Of a stretch of DNA of 64,000 nucleotides, positions 1-8,629 are shown piece by piece. A program made the position numbers and the translations under genes. Under the pieces are notes generated by a model. It was not told the DNA's origin and searched no databases. It was given only the letters and a program-made list of their open reading frames with translations. The first letter of the stretch is position 1; every line of letters begins with the position of its first letter. The DNA is from Arthrobacter sp. PAMC 25486. GTDB lineage: Bacteria; Actinomycetota; Actinomycetes; Actinomycetales; Micrococcaceae. The stretch is taken from positions 1,302,001 to 1,366,000 of the forward strand of contig NZ_CP007595.1 of the NCBI RefSeq assembly GCF_000785535.1. The letters are read 5' to 3'.

Positions 1-434
1 CCTGCCAGCCCCAAGGCGGCGAACAGATCAGCAAAGACGCTGACTGATAGTTCACCGTCAGTTCCTGACGGTAATACTGCTCCATCTCTAGTGAGTCGAA
101 ACGCCGTATGGCCATCGTCGAGGACTGCATGACTTAGGAGAAATTGAGCGGTTTGGATGGCCCGGCGTGACCATAATTCGCTGTCGCCATCGATTAGGCC
201 CAATGAACAGTCCTGAGCAACCTCAGCACATAGCCATGCCCAGCGGCCCTGTGACCACGTGTATTTATCCGTACTTTGCAGCTCACCGCTGTTGGAGAAG
301 CATGTAAGAACTCCTCCAACTCTGTCGTCAGCTCCATATTGCTCCCACCAAGGGAGTATCTCGTTCTCCAGCAATTGTCGAGGGACAGCGCGCCCCGGTC
401 GCGGAACTGCGGAATTTGATCGAAGTGCCATCAT
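1..434 (-). CDS. N-acylglucosamine 2-epimerase (AGE) family protein, 3' part outside window
   Basis: The reading frame is open from an ATG at 434 to the window edge (about 144 residues seen). The N-terminal part contains LLENEILPWWEQYG, then GGVLTCF and a TDKYTWSQGRWAWL stretch. These match the start of the (alpha/alpha)6-barrel epimerase/isomerase family that interconverts GlcNAc and ManNAc or related aldose/ketose pairs. Its start codon overlaps the stop of the symporter gene (ATGA at 434-431), so the two are almost certainly translationally coupled in one operon. This suggests the imported solute is a sugar or amino sugar that the enzyme then isomerises. The exact substrate cannot be read from this fragment. 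A second ATG at 431 is an equally possible start. Confidence 0.8.
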   Translation of the reverse strand, partial: MMALRSNSAVPRPGRAVPRQLLENEILPWWEQYGADDRVGGVLTCFSNSGELQSTDKYTWSQGRWAWLCAEVAQDCSLGLIDGDSELWSRRAIQTAQFLLSHAVLDDGHTAFRLTRDGAVLPSGTDGELSVSVFADLFAALGLA

Positions 435-1993
435 GCTCGCACACCAGTGGGTTTACCTTCGCTGGCACCTGCATCATCAGCATCTAGCGTCGAGTGGACT
501 TCTTCCAAGTCGACATTGATAGCTTCAATGAGCGCGTCCGATTCCTCGTTCCTCCACGGTCGAATGACCCCCATCAGACAGAAAACAACGATGGAAGCCA
601 AGATTGGTGCTGCCACTGAAACCGCAGACGCGTTGTCACCAAATGATGCGACCTGATCAGCGAGTACATACTTCATCACAGCAAAGACGATCAGTCCCGC
701 GGCCCAGGAAAACAGGGCAGCAGATGGCCCGCATCTGCGGAAGGGGCGCAGCATTCCAAGAAGCATCGGGATGGCGATGGGCCCGACTAGCGCACCAAAC
801 CAGAGGATTAGCAGGCCCAAGACTCCACCGAAAGAGTCCGCCGAGAGGGCAATGGCCATTGAGAGACCGATAAAAAGAAAGGTTGACAGGCGCCCCACAT
901 AGAGTTCAGTTTTCGAAGTGAGCGGTGCCTTAGCTCGGCGCAAGGCAGGGATAATATCGCGCGTGATGACTGCCGAAATAGCGTTGGCATCCGAAGAAGT
1001 CATGGCCATCGTATGGGAGAACATGCCTGCCAGGACAAGACCAATGAGACCTGCAGGGAGTAGCTCTTGAGCTATCAATGCGTACGACTGATCTGGTTGC
1101 GCCAGCCCGGGGAGAATCAAAGGAGCAGCCCACATCGGGAAGAACAGTACCAGGGGCCAAATCAGGTAAAGGCCGCCGGAAAGCAAGATTGATTTTCGTG
1201 CAGATGAACCCGTGGGAGCAGCTATGAAGCGCTGGGCTAGGTTCCAAGTACCTCCATTGTATGAGACTGTGCTGATGAGGCAGTAGGCCAAGAAGAAGCC
1301 AAGTGTAAGGCTTCCTGCGAATGGTTCAGAGTGCGACGGCGGCAGCTGCTCCCAAATCCCGAAAATGGATGAGATCCCGCCCAGATTGGCCATCGTTGCA
1401 ACAAGCAGTGCGATTGCAGCGACAAGCTGAATGAGGAACTGACCGAAATCAGTTAGGACGTCTGCCCACAGGCCCCCGATGGTCGAGTAAATCATCGTTA
1501 CTCCACCTACGAGCAAAATACCTAGCATCAAGGACACACCAGCGAAAACGTTAAGCAAGATAGCGCTTGCGGCCCACTTTGCCGCAACGTCGAACACCTT
1601 TAATGCTGTGCCAGACCAAGCAAGAACCTGCTGGGCTGGGAGGTTGTACCTTGTCGTTAGAAATTCGAGGGGGGAAATGATCCCCAGCCGTTGCCTCAGG
1701 CGGGGCCAACGAGGCGCAAAGAAGATCGATCCGACGATGCAGGCAATAGTGATACTTATAGCCCACCAAACATAAACCGCGAATCCTATCGTGTAAGCCA
1801 GAGCCGCGTAGCCGACAAAGACGGCCGCCGAGTAACCAGACATGTGATGAGAAATACCGGCTAGCCACCAAGGCATCTTGCCGCCGGCAGTGAAGAAGTC
1901 GGCCGCGTTGTGAACTCTGCGTTTTGCCCACCAGCCGATCCCGACCATGACGAGGAAATAACCAGATAGAACAATCCAGTCAAGCGAATGCAT
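431..1993 (-). CDS. Sodium:solute symporter (SSS family)
   Basis: This 520-residue protein has about 13 hydrophobic segments and the layout of the SSS/SGLT family. It starts with a GYFLVMVGIGWWAKRR helix, followed by an ADFFTAGGKMPWW segment typical of SSS transporters near the end of TM1. It probably imports a sugar, amino sugar or sialic-acid-like solute using the Na+ gradient. The ATG at 1993 has a strong ribosome binding site (AAGGAGAG, about 6 bases upstream). The gene is followed, with a 4-base overlap, by an AGE-family epimerase gene. A perfect LacI-type palindrome lies 58 bases upstream, so the operon is likely substrate-inducible. The C-terminal ~40 residues are polar and acidic. The family call is firm; the substrate is inferred from context only. 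Confidence 0.85.
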   Translation of the reverse strand: MHSLDWIVLSGYFLVMVGIGWWAKRRVHNAADFFTAGGKMPWWLAGISHHMSGYSAAVFVGYAALAYTIGFAVYVWWAISITIACIVGSIFFAPRWPRLRQRLGIISPLEFLTTRYNLPAQQVLAWSGTALKVFDVAAKWAASAILLNVFAGVSLMLGILLVGGVTMIYSTIGGLWADVLTDFGQFLIQLVAAIALLVATMANLGGISSIFGIWEQLPPSHSEPFAGSLTLGFFLAYCLISTVSYNGGTWNLAQRFIAAPTGSSARKSILLSGGLYLIWPLVLFFPMWAAPLILPGLAQPDQSYALIAQELLPAGLIGLVLAGMFSHTMAMTSSDANAISAVITRDIIPALRRAKAPLTSKTELYVGRLSTFLFIGLSMAIALSADSFGGVLGLLILWFGALVGPIAIPMLLGMLRPFRRCGPSAALFSWAAGLIVFAVMKYVLADQVASFGDNASAVSVAAPILASIVVFCLMGVIRPWRNEESDALIEAINVDLEEVHSTLDADDAGASEGKPTGVRA

Positions 1994-2050
1994 ATTTTCT
2001 CTCCTTAGTACTCTGCGAGTGATCTAGGTCATGCGGTAAGTAGATTTTCA

Positions 2051-2064
2051 TGCAAACGTTTGCA
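2051..2064. promoter_or_regulatory. LacI/GalR-type operator
   Basis: TGCAAACGTTTGCA is a perfect 14-base palindrome with the central CG and TGCAAACG half-sites typical of LacI-family operators. It lies 58 bases upstream of the symporter start. A second, degenerate copy (TGCAAACGCTTTGA, 2271-2284) lies about 220 bases further upstream and could support looping. No LacI-type regulator gene is present in the window. Confidence 0.7.
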
Positions 2065-2689
2065 TTGCAATGGGCTTCTCCAAGTCTCAAGCAGAATCTT
2101 TAAACTGGGCGCGGCTGACGTATCCATTTCCCCGTCCCATGACTGGTGAACGGGCGGTCTCGAGAGTCGGCATGTCAAGGGCCATTAGCCTCTGCTCAGC
2201 ACTATTTTGTTGAACATGGTCGACTGAGTAAAAACCTGAATCACCGCAATATTGCCGTTCCAAGGTCACTTGCAAACGCTTTGATTCCTGAATTGTGAAA
2301 CGACAGCGACAGAGATGACAACAGACCAGACCCTCGCTAGATGTTCCGTCCTTCAAACAGTCTCCAGTACGCGGGAGTCTGGATGAATCCCAGTGAGTTC
2401 GGCGGAAGTCTCAGTCTGGAGAATCTCCAAATTTGCACGGCACAAAGCTTGCATATTTCCTGTGATTTGAGTGCGCGGATACCACGACCCACGTACTCCG
2501 GCCGAGAGGATCAGGGCACCGGCACCATACTCGAACCGCAACACTTTCACCTGCGCGAGCTCTACGCCAGACTGGTCTGTCCGGCCTGACTGACCGGATC
2601 AACGAGATCCAGCAACGACTGATCCGGCTGGCCGCCGCAAAGTCCGACTACCAAGCACCCCACGAAGCGTGACGCTTTCGCGAGCACTT
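2065..2689. other. Intergenic region without a convincing gene
   Basis: About 600 bases hold only short overlapping reading frames on both strands, none with a recognisable family or good ribosome binding site. The base composition in 2090-2500 is lower in GC than the flanking genes, which suits decayed or foreign DNA. The only signal seen is the weak secondary LacI-like half-site at 2271-2284. Confidence 0.4.
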
Positions 2690-3195
2690 TAGACGAGGCA
2701 CGCGGGGGCGCATTGGCGGCCAGGTTCTCATGTGCACAGGCGATGGGCCGCAGTTCGATGTCCGAGGGGACCACTCGCTTGACGCCCACGAGGGGCGAGG
2801 ATCGCTGCCAGACCGCCGGTGCCGATGTCGAACGCCAGCTCAGTGGACTACAGACGGTCTGGTCCATCCGTGCCAAAGACTTCCTGCGGATCGATGCGAA
2901 AGTACAGTAGTCCCGGTAGATGACGGCGTCGAGCTCCGGCACAAACTCGCCTAAAACAGCGAAATGGGCCACCAAAGACTTGATAGTTCTCTCGTCGAGG
3001 TCCCCAGTACAGCGCTCCATGCCCATGCTGCATAAGAAACCCTGCGCTTCTCAACTACCGTGCCCTGTTCCAGTGGAACCCACAATCGCCCGAGCCTCCT
3101 GGCCCGCTGTGTCTTCCCCCTGGCTGTAGCGGCAAAAGGCATTGGTGACCTCCTCGCCGTCGTGCTTGGAATTAGTGGGCACGGCCCTCTTGAGC
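2690..3195 (-). pseudogene. Decayed copy of the class I methyltransferase at 13360-14505
   Basis: Reading the minus strand in shifting frames gives pieces that align in order with the intact methyltransferase. From about 3190, NSKHDGEEVTNAFCRYSQG matches SKSDGEDVAKAFYRYRQG. Then ELDAVIYRDYCTFASIR matches ELDAIIYPHYGTFAPIR. Finally VKRVVPSDIELRPIACAHENLA matches VKKVIATDTEPRAIACAQENLA. The SAM-binding GTGTG motif is disrupted, the first ~95 residues are missing, and the fragment stops near 2690, before the NPPW motif. At least two frameshifts are needed. Homology begins directly at the stop of the PP-loop gene (3196), as if a recombination or deletion joined them. In the intact locus the paralogous pair is convergent instead. 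Confidence 0.75.
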
Positions 3196-4344
3196 TCAGC
3201 CCAGCAGGGCCGCCACCTGGGCAAACTCGTGGAAGTCCTGTGAGCCGTACGGCTCGACTCCTGCCAACAGCAGCTTCCGGTACATGCCGGATTGCAGGCT
3301 GCGGTCATGCCCTTGATAGAAATTGGCATTCACCCTGCCGAAGAAGTTCAGCTCCAGCTTGTCCACCAGCAGTTTTGCTGCGTCCGGGACGGGTTGCTTG
3401 TACAGCTTCTGCACGACGCCGGCACCGAGGTGCTTCATGAGGTACAGCGACAGGAAGTCCGCAGCAAGGCTGGAGCCCCAGGTGAGAATCGGCTGTGCCG
3501 GCAAGGCGTCGGCAGGAGGCGCCACTGCGTTTCCTGCGTGCGCGTTGGCCGCCAGAAGCAGCAGCTGCTTGCGGTAGGCCTTTTCCTCGCCCGGGTTCGC
3601 CACGGACTTCAGGATGTCATCGACCCGCGCCGGGTAGTGGGTGAGGGCATAGCGGGCCGTGGCCACCTCTGTCAGGCCCAACACCGGGTTGAAAATGGGC
3701 ATCTCCGTAACGGCATCCATGGTGGAGCCAACGGGTTGCGTCTGCCCGCCGAAACGAAAGTATTTGGGCCGGGCCTCCGTCACGGTGCCAAAGGACAAGG
3801 TGGCCAGCCCGAGGGAATCCCGCAGCAGCACGTTCGCCGCGGCCATGAAGCTCCAGGAATTTCGGTTCAGGCCAATGTCCACCAGGTTGGTGCCCACCAC
3901 GTGCGAATCAAAGGCACTGAACATGGCCCGCTCACGGGCGAACCGACCGCCGAAGTCCAAGGAAAGCAGCGCCGTTCCCGCCGGCAGCAGGTCCCGGGCC
4001 ATAAGCGAGTCGAATCCACCGGAAAACGCCAGCCCCACCCGTGACGAGGCCGGGTGCCGGACGGCCGTCGCCACCTTGGCTGAGCGCACCTCGCAGCGGC
4101 AGTGCGCCGCCACTGCCTCCAGCGTCCGGGCAGAGACGGGGAAGCCAAAGTTGATTCCCGCGTTGCCTCGTCCCAGCAGCAGCCCAACAGTGGAGGCGAT
4201 GGAATCGAAACTGGGCATCCCGGCGTCGTGCATGTCAAAGAACAGGTGCTTCACGCCGTGGGCGGTGACGATGTCCAGGCTCAGCCGGCCGTCGTCGGAG
4301 AAGCCCGGTTCACCAACAGAAACCACAGGGGATGCCGCGCTCAT
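3196..4344 (-). CDS. PP-loop ATPase-like protein of a polysaccharide locus, paralog A
   Basis: This 382-residue protein carries FSGGFDSL near residue 108, a PP-loop (SGGxDS) that binds ATP in ATP pyrophosphatases such as amidotransferases, asparagine synthetases and tRNA thiolases. Further conserved stretches shared with the paralog at 12110-13291 are LDFGGRFARERAMF, NSWSFMAA, PGEEKAYRK and ASDFLSLYL-like segments. There is no glutaminase domain. The ATG follows directly on the stop of the glycosyltransferase gene (4345), so it is the last gene of the minus-strand polysaccharide operon. PP-loop proteins in such operons usually adenylate a carboxylate or amidate a sugar. The reaction here is inferred, not shown. 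It could alternatively be an inactive or regulatory homolog. Confidence 0.7.
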   Translation of the reverse strand: MSAASPVVSVGEPGFSDDGRLSLDIVTAHGVKHLFFDMHDAGMPSFDSIASTVGLLLGRGNAGINFGFPVSARTLEAVAAHCRCEVRSAKVATAVRHPASSRVGLAFSGGFDSLMARDLLPAGTALLSLDFGGRFARERAMFSAFDSHVVGTNLVDIGLNRNSWSFMAAANVLLRDSLGLATLSFGTVTEARPKYFRFGGQTQPVGSTMDAVTEMPIFNPVLGLTEVATARYALTHYPARVDDILKSVANPGEEKAYRKQLLLLAANAHAGNAVAPPADALPAQPILTWGSSLAADFLSLYLMKHLGAGVVQKLYKQPVPDAAKLLVDKLELNFFGRVNANFYQGHDRSLQSGMYRKLLLAGVEPYGSQDFHEFAQVAALLG

Positions 4345-6594
4345 TTATGCCGAAACCTGGTCTCGGGCCGCGACCCAGTCCCCGTGGATGCTGCGGACAG
4401 CCCGCAGCGCTGCCGCACCGTTGCCAACAGGCGACTTGTAGGCAATGTCGCGTTGGCTCAGCGGGCTGCCCTCATCCACGAGCCCCCAAATCTGGGAGCC
4501 GGAACCCACATAATCCGAGTACTTCGACGGCAGGAACGGGTTGATGGGCAGCTCGCCGCCGCGCTCAACGTCATTGACGACCAACACGTCGAAGCGGGTG
4601 GAGACGTTCAGGAACTCCAGGTACGGCAGGTACCGCTGGAACAGCACGTTGCCGGCCAGACCCAGCGACTTTACCTTGGCACCAAAATCCTTGGGCCGGT
4701 CCGTGAAAACATGCAGCCGCACCTGCCGGCGGACATCCATGGGGGCGTTGACCAGCGCCGTCAGGACATCGTCGAGGCCGCGGTTGTCATAGAAGGCACC
4801 GAAGTAGCCGATGTTCACCACATGCGGCGAGAGCTGGTAGTCCGACGGGAGCACGGTGTAGCTGCGCTGGGGCGGTACGGGGTGAAACCGGACCGTGGCC
4901 TTGTCCAGGACGCGGCGGCGCAGTTTCTTGTTGGCGATCCGCGCCACCATGTAGTCGCGCTGGTTGTGGTTGGTGAAGGTGATCTCGTCAGCGAGGACAT
5001 ACGTGAGGAATTCACACCATTCAAAGAGGTTGTCCGTTTTTAGGACAGGGAATCCTGCGGCACGGACGCCGCGGGCGTACTCCTCAAACAGCGCGTCCCT
5101 TGTGAGGCTGCCCTTGCGCGGGCGGCCCTTCGCATCCGCGCTGACGGGGTCCGAGAACTCCGCTGTCCACACTACCTGCGGGTGGCTGAGCTTGAACCTG
5201 GCGGCCAGGAAGTGAGAACCGGGCCACAGCACGCGGCTGTACAGGGTGCGGTAGCCGCCCACACGTGCGTCCTGGCGGTTGGCCACCGCGGTTCCCTTGG
5301 TGACGAATTCGGAGATGTGCTCCCAACCGGCAAACGACGGGGGCGCATCGATGGTGACAGAGTTTTCTACGTAGCGTCCGGCGATCGTGGTGAGGCTGGA
5401 ATCCTTGCGGCGCACGCCGGCCATGTTGTTGGAGATGACGTCCACGATGTTGCCGCGTTCCACGATGGCCTTGGCTGCAACGACGGCGCTGGTGTCCGAG
5501 AACGGGGCGAAACAGTAGCTGACCACCAGGTCCCGGGCCTTGCCCTTGTTGATTTGCTGCCAGGGGAAATCCCGGACTGCCGAGGACTCAACGGCTGCGT
5601 GGATGGCGTCCAGCTGGTGCGGATGGGCGTCTAGGTACCGGCCGATGAAGCCTGCCTGCGAGCGCATGAGCCCTAGCAGGAGCTGGTCATTGGCGGACAG
5701 GTCCCAGGATCGGCCCTTCTCCAGCTCAACCATGACGTCCAGGCGCTGGGTCACGGCGAAGTCGAAGGTAAGGTCTTGGCGGGAAATGGACTCATCCCGC
5801 AGGACCCGGAAGTAGGCGCCGGCTGTTTCTGTGGTTCCGAGGTGGGCCTTGAACTCTTGGGAGACGGCCACTGCTGCCATGAAGGCGATGTCTTCGCCGC
5901 TGCGGAGTCCGCTGGAGTAGCGGATCTGGGACAGGGCTGCCGTGGGGATGAGCTTGCAGGCGTTGAAGCCGAGCAGCGGGGGCACCGTGGTGAGCGTGAA
6001 TTCTTTGCCGGCCTTGGCGGTGATGTGCAGGTTCAGGGGGTTCTGCTCCACCCTGGTGCCGTCGGCTTCCACGTTGATGATGGGGCTGACTCCGATGGTG
6101 TCCGGCCCTGCCACAGCCAGCATGCGTTCCAGGAATTCGGGGCCGACGTAGTCGTCGTCGTCCACGAAGGTGGTGAAGGCGTGCGCAGCCAGTGCGATGC
6201 CGAGGTTGCGGGCGGCCCCTGCACTGGGGGTGGCCTGGTAGATGATGCGCAGCGCGTGGTTGGCGTGCCGTGCCTGCCATTTTTTCAGGACTTCCAGGGA
6301 ACCGTCCTGCTCACCGTTGACCACGACGATGACCTCGAAGAGGTGTGGTGGCAGTGTCTGGGCCGCCAGGGAGTCCAGGCAGGCGGGCAGGCGGTTCGCG
6401 CCCTGGTAGGACGGGACAATAACGGACACCCCGGGCAGGTACTCCCCCAGCTCAGTCGGGATCCCGCTGCCGGCAAGGCTTTCCTTCAGTCTGGCCATCT
6501 CCTCATGCCTGGCATCGTTGTCCATCAGCATGCGGGCACCAAAATCAGCATCTGTTTGTTGGGGCGTGTGGCTCTTCATTGCGGTGTCCTTCAT
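4345..6594 (-). CDS. Two-domain glycosyltransferase (GT2 N-terminal, GT4-like C-terminal)
   Basis: The protein has about 749 residues. The first third is a GT-A family 2 domain: VSVIVPSYQGANRL near residue 55, then AGAARNLGIALA and the metal-binding FVDDDDYVGPEFLERML motif. The last third looks like a GT-B fold acceptor/donor domain, with NIGYFGAFYDNRGLDDVL, the VLFQRYLPYLEF segment and a KYSDYVGSGSQIW segment. It probably builds two linkages of a surface polysaccharide at the cytoplasmic face. The start is uncertain: ATG at 6594 follows the upstream stop closely, while ATG at 6579 has the better Shine-Dalgarno (AAGGA, 7 bases away). The next gene, PP-loop paralog A, begins right after its stop. 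Confidence 0.8.
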   Translation of the reverse strand: MKDTAMKSHTPQQTDADFGARMLMDNDARHEEMARLKESLAGSGIPTELGEYLPGVSVIVPSYQGANRLPACLDSLAAQTLPPHLFEVIVVVNGEQDGSLEVLKKWQARHANHALRIIYQATPSAGAARNLGIALAAHAFTTFVDDDDYVGPEFLERMLAVAGPDTIGVSPIINVEADGTRVEQNPLNLHITAKAGKEFTLTTVPPLLGFNACKLIPTAALSQIRYSSGLRSGEDIAFMAAVAVSQEFKAHLGTTETAGAYFRVLRDESISRQDLTFDFAVTQRLDVMVELEKGRSWDLSANDQLLLGLMRSQAGFIGRYLDAHPHQLDAIHAAVESSAVRDFPWQQINKGKARDLVVSYCFAPFSDTSAVVAAKAIVERGNIVDVISNNMAGVRRKDSSLTTIAGRYVENSVTIDAPPSFAGWEHISEFVTKGTAVANRQDARVGGYRTLYSRVLWPGSHFLAARFKLSHPQVVWTAEFSDPVSADAKGRPRKGSLTRDALFEEYARGVRAAGFPVLKTDNLFEWCEFLTYVLADEITFTNHNQRDYMVARIANKKLRRRVLDKATVRFHPVPPQRSYTVLPSDYQLSPHVVNIGYFGAFYDNRGLDDVLTALVNAPMDVRRQVRLHVFTDRPKDFGAKVKSLGLAGNVLFQRYLPYLEFLNVSTRFDVLVVNDVERGGELPINPFLPSKYSDYVGSGSQIWGLVDEGSPLSQRDIAYKSPVGNGAAALRAVRSIHGDWVAARDQVSA

Positions 6595-6599
6595 GGTGT

Positions 6600-7367
6600 C
6601 TACGGGGCCTTCGTGGCGGCGGCAAAGCGGCTGCGGCTGCGTCGCTTGCGTGCCCACAGGCGCAGCGTCAGCTTCCCCATCTGTGAGGCGGCCAGGGAAG
6701 TGTACTTGCGCTCCAGTGCGTCGTACTTGCGCTTGAGCACGATGAGCTGCGTTTCCGCATCGCCGTCGTGTAGCCCGGTGCAGGACGGTGCCGCGTCAAT
6801 GAGTGGTTCAATGGTTTGCAGCGTGTGCAGCAGCTTTTGCTGCAATAGCCGTTCGGTGTCCGGTGCGGTTGCCTGCCCGGTTGCCGTTTGTCCGGTGCGG
6901 TGCAGGCTTCCGGCCTGCACTCCGCGATGAAAGCTGAGCGTGTCCAGCATCCCGCCGGTGGTGAGCCCGGTGGTGACAACCGTTCCCGGCGCTGCATGGT
7001 TGGTGCTCTCAACACGCACCCCAAACGGCAGCTCCAGCCGCGACAGGATTTCCAGTGTTTCCATCAGGTCCATGCCAAGGTGCCAGTGGATCCTGCCGGT
7101 GCCGTCGAGTGCATTGATCTGCAGGAGTTCGCGTGCCAGTTCCAGGCCGGCGGCGAAGACCACCACAGAGGTGTAGCTGGCCTCGGCCATGCTCGGTGCC
7201 TCATCCATGGACTTAATGATCTGGGCATCTCCCGCCACCAGGTGGAGTTCCTGGCGGGTCAATTCACCCGGGGCAATGCACAGCACGGCTTCATGGATGC
7301 GGGCATTGTTTAGGGTTTCTGCCCCGTCCCAAACTTCCAGGGTGCGCTCCCGCTGTTGAATGCTCAT
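6600..7367 (-). CDS. Polysaccharide-locus protein with C-terminal coiled coil, function unknown
   Basis: This is a 255-residue protein of unrecognised family. The true start is the ATG at 7367, which overlaps the wecC stop (ATGA, 7367-7364); reading upstream of it only extends into wecC out of frame. The first 170 residues look like a globular alpha/beta domain. The end has a short heptad-like stretch (LIVLKRKYDALERKYTSLAA) and a very basic tail (LWARKRRSRSRFAAATK). Tails of this kind are common on actinobacterial glycosyltransferase-locus proteins and may hold them at the membrane or at a partner enzyme. Position between wecC and a glycosyltransferase points to a role in polymer assembly. 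No catalytic motif was recognised. Confidence 0.65.
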   Translation of the reverse strand: MSIQQRERTLEVWDGAETLNNARIHEAVLCIAPGELTRQELHLVAGDAQIIKSMDEAPSMAEASYTSVVVFAAGLELARELLQINALDGTGRIHWHLGMDLMETLEILSRLELPFGVRVESTNHAAPGTVVTTGLTTGGMLDTLSFHRGVQAGSLHRTGQTATGQATAPDTERLLQQKLLHTLQTIEPLIDAAPSCTGLHDGDAETQLIVLKRKYDALERKYTSLAASQMGKLTLRLWARKRRSRSRFAAATKAP

Positions 7368-8617
7368 GCCTGGAAGATGCCCTTCGTGTCGATGAGCACT
7401 TTCCCGGCCAGGCTTTCCTGAGGGATGTCTCTGACCTCTTGGTGGTCCACCAGCACCACCAGGAGCTGCGAACGGGTGACTGCCTCTGTGGTGTCCAGAA
7501 GCCGCACATGGCCCATGCCGGCAAAGTCCTTCGGCAGCAACGCGATGTTGGGCTCCACAATGTTGATGCGCCGGCTGTCCAGCTTGCGGGAGAGTTCCAC
7601 GGCAATGTTCAGGGCCGGCGACTGGCGGAGGTCGTCGATGTTGGCCTTGAAGGCCAGTCCCAGCAACGCAATTTCTGCGTCCCCGGGCAAGGCCTCCAAC
7701 TCGGCGAGGACCTTTTCCACTACCCAGCGCGGCTTGGCGTCGTTGACCTCCCGGGCTGTTCGGATCAGTCTGGCTTCCTCCGGGGCCCCGGCCACGATGA
7801 ACCACGGGTCCACGGCAATGCAGTGCCCGCCCACTCCGGGGCCCGGTTGCAGGATGTTCACCCTGGGGTGGTGGTTGGCCAGGTCAATGAGTTCCCAGAC
7901 GTTGATGCCGAACTTCTCCGCAATGACCGAGAGCTCGTTGGCAAAGGCAATGTTGACGTCCCGGAAGGAGTTTTCCACCAGCTTGGCCAGCTCCGCCGTC
8001 GCGGCGTCGGTGACGAGCAGTTGACCCTCGCAGAAGACCTGGTACAGGTCCCGGGCCAGTTCGGCGGCTTCCGTGGTCAATCCGCCGATGATCCGGTCAT
8101 TGCTGACCATTTCCTCCATGATTTTTCCCGGCAGGACACGTTCCGGGCAGTGAGCCACATGGATGACCGGTTTCCCTTCGTCCCGGCGCAGCGCCAGGTC
8201 GGGGCGCAGTTCCACCAGGTATTCACCCATGTGGGCGGAGGTGCCGGGAGGGGAGGTTGATTCGAGGATGACCAGCTCCCCGCCAACCAGCTGAGGGGCA
8301 ATGGTTTCAGCGGCGGCACGGATGAACCGCTCATCCACCGAACGGTCTGCAAGGAACGGGGTGGGAACTGCGACGATGTAGGCGCCGGCGGAGGGAGTCA
8401 GCGTGCCGGCTGTGAGGTACCCGTCCCTGACGGCTTCCTGCACAAATGCGCCCAGGCCGGGCTCCACAAAGGGGACCTCCCCGGCGTTGACGGCCGTGAC
8501 CGTGCTTTCGTTGGTATCCACCCCGCTGACCCGAAGCCCCTTGCTGGCGAGGATGGCCGCCGTGGGCAGCCCAATGTAGCCCAGGCCAATGACGGCCACA
8601 TGCTCGATGGTGTTCAT
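7364..8617 (-). CDS. wecC: UDP-N-acetyl-D-mannosamine dehydrogenase
   Basis: This 417-residue protein belongs to the UDP-glucose/GDP-mannose dehydrogenase family. It has an N-terminal Rossmann fold (VAVIGLGYIGLPTAAILA), the VPTPFL turn, the STSPPGTS segment, the HCPERVLPGK motif, the KLVENSFRDVNIAFANEL helix and the NILQPGPGVGGHCIAVDPWF segment with the catalytic cysteine. HCPERVLPG and GVGGHCIAVDPWF are typical of the ManNAc-specific branch. It oxidises UDP-ManNAc to UDP-ManNAcA with two NAD+. The matching epimerase, wecB, lies 2.2 kb away on the other strand, which supports the substrate call. It overlaps the next gene by 4 bases. Confidence 0.88.
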   Translation of the reverse strand: MNTIEHVAVIGLGYIGLPTAAILASKGLRVSGVDTNESTVTAVNAGEVPFVEPGLGAFVQEAVRDGYLTAGTLTPSAGAYIVAVPTPFLADRSVDERFIRAAAETIAPQLVGGELVILESTSPPGTSAHMGEYLVELRPDLALRRDEGKPVIHVAHCPERVLPGKIMEEMVSNDRIIGGLTTEAAELARDLYQVFCEGQLLVTDAATAELAKLVENSFRDVNIAFANELSVIAEKFGINVWELIDLANHHPRVNILQPGPGVGGHCIAVDPWFIVAGAPEEARLIRTAREVNDAKPRWVVEKVLAELEALPGDAEIALLGLAFKANIDDLRQSPALNIAVELSRKLDSRRINIVEPNIALLPKDFAGMGHVRLLDTTEAVTRSQLLVVLVDHQEVRDIPQESLAGKVLIDTKGIFQA

Positions 8618-8629
8618 CTGTCAATGCTC

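Noticed and set aside
2087..2589. Short frames of 60-90 residues on both strands
   Set aside because: No binding sites, no domain, and low coding-like periodicity; treated as intergenic or decayed DNA.
5776..6930. Plus-strand frame of 384 residues across the glycosyltransferase gene
   Set aside because: Antisense shadow without ribosome binding site or family match.
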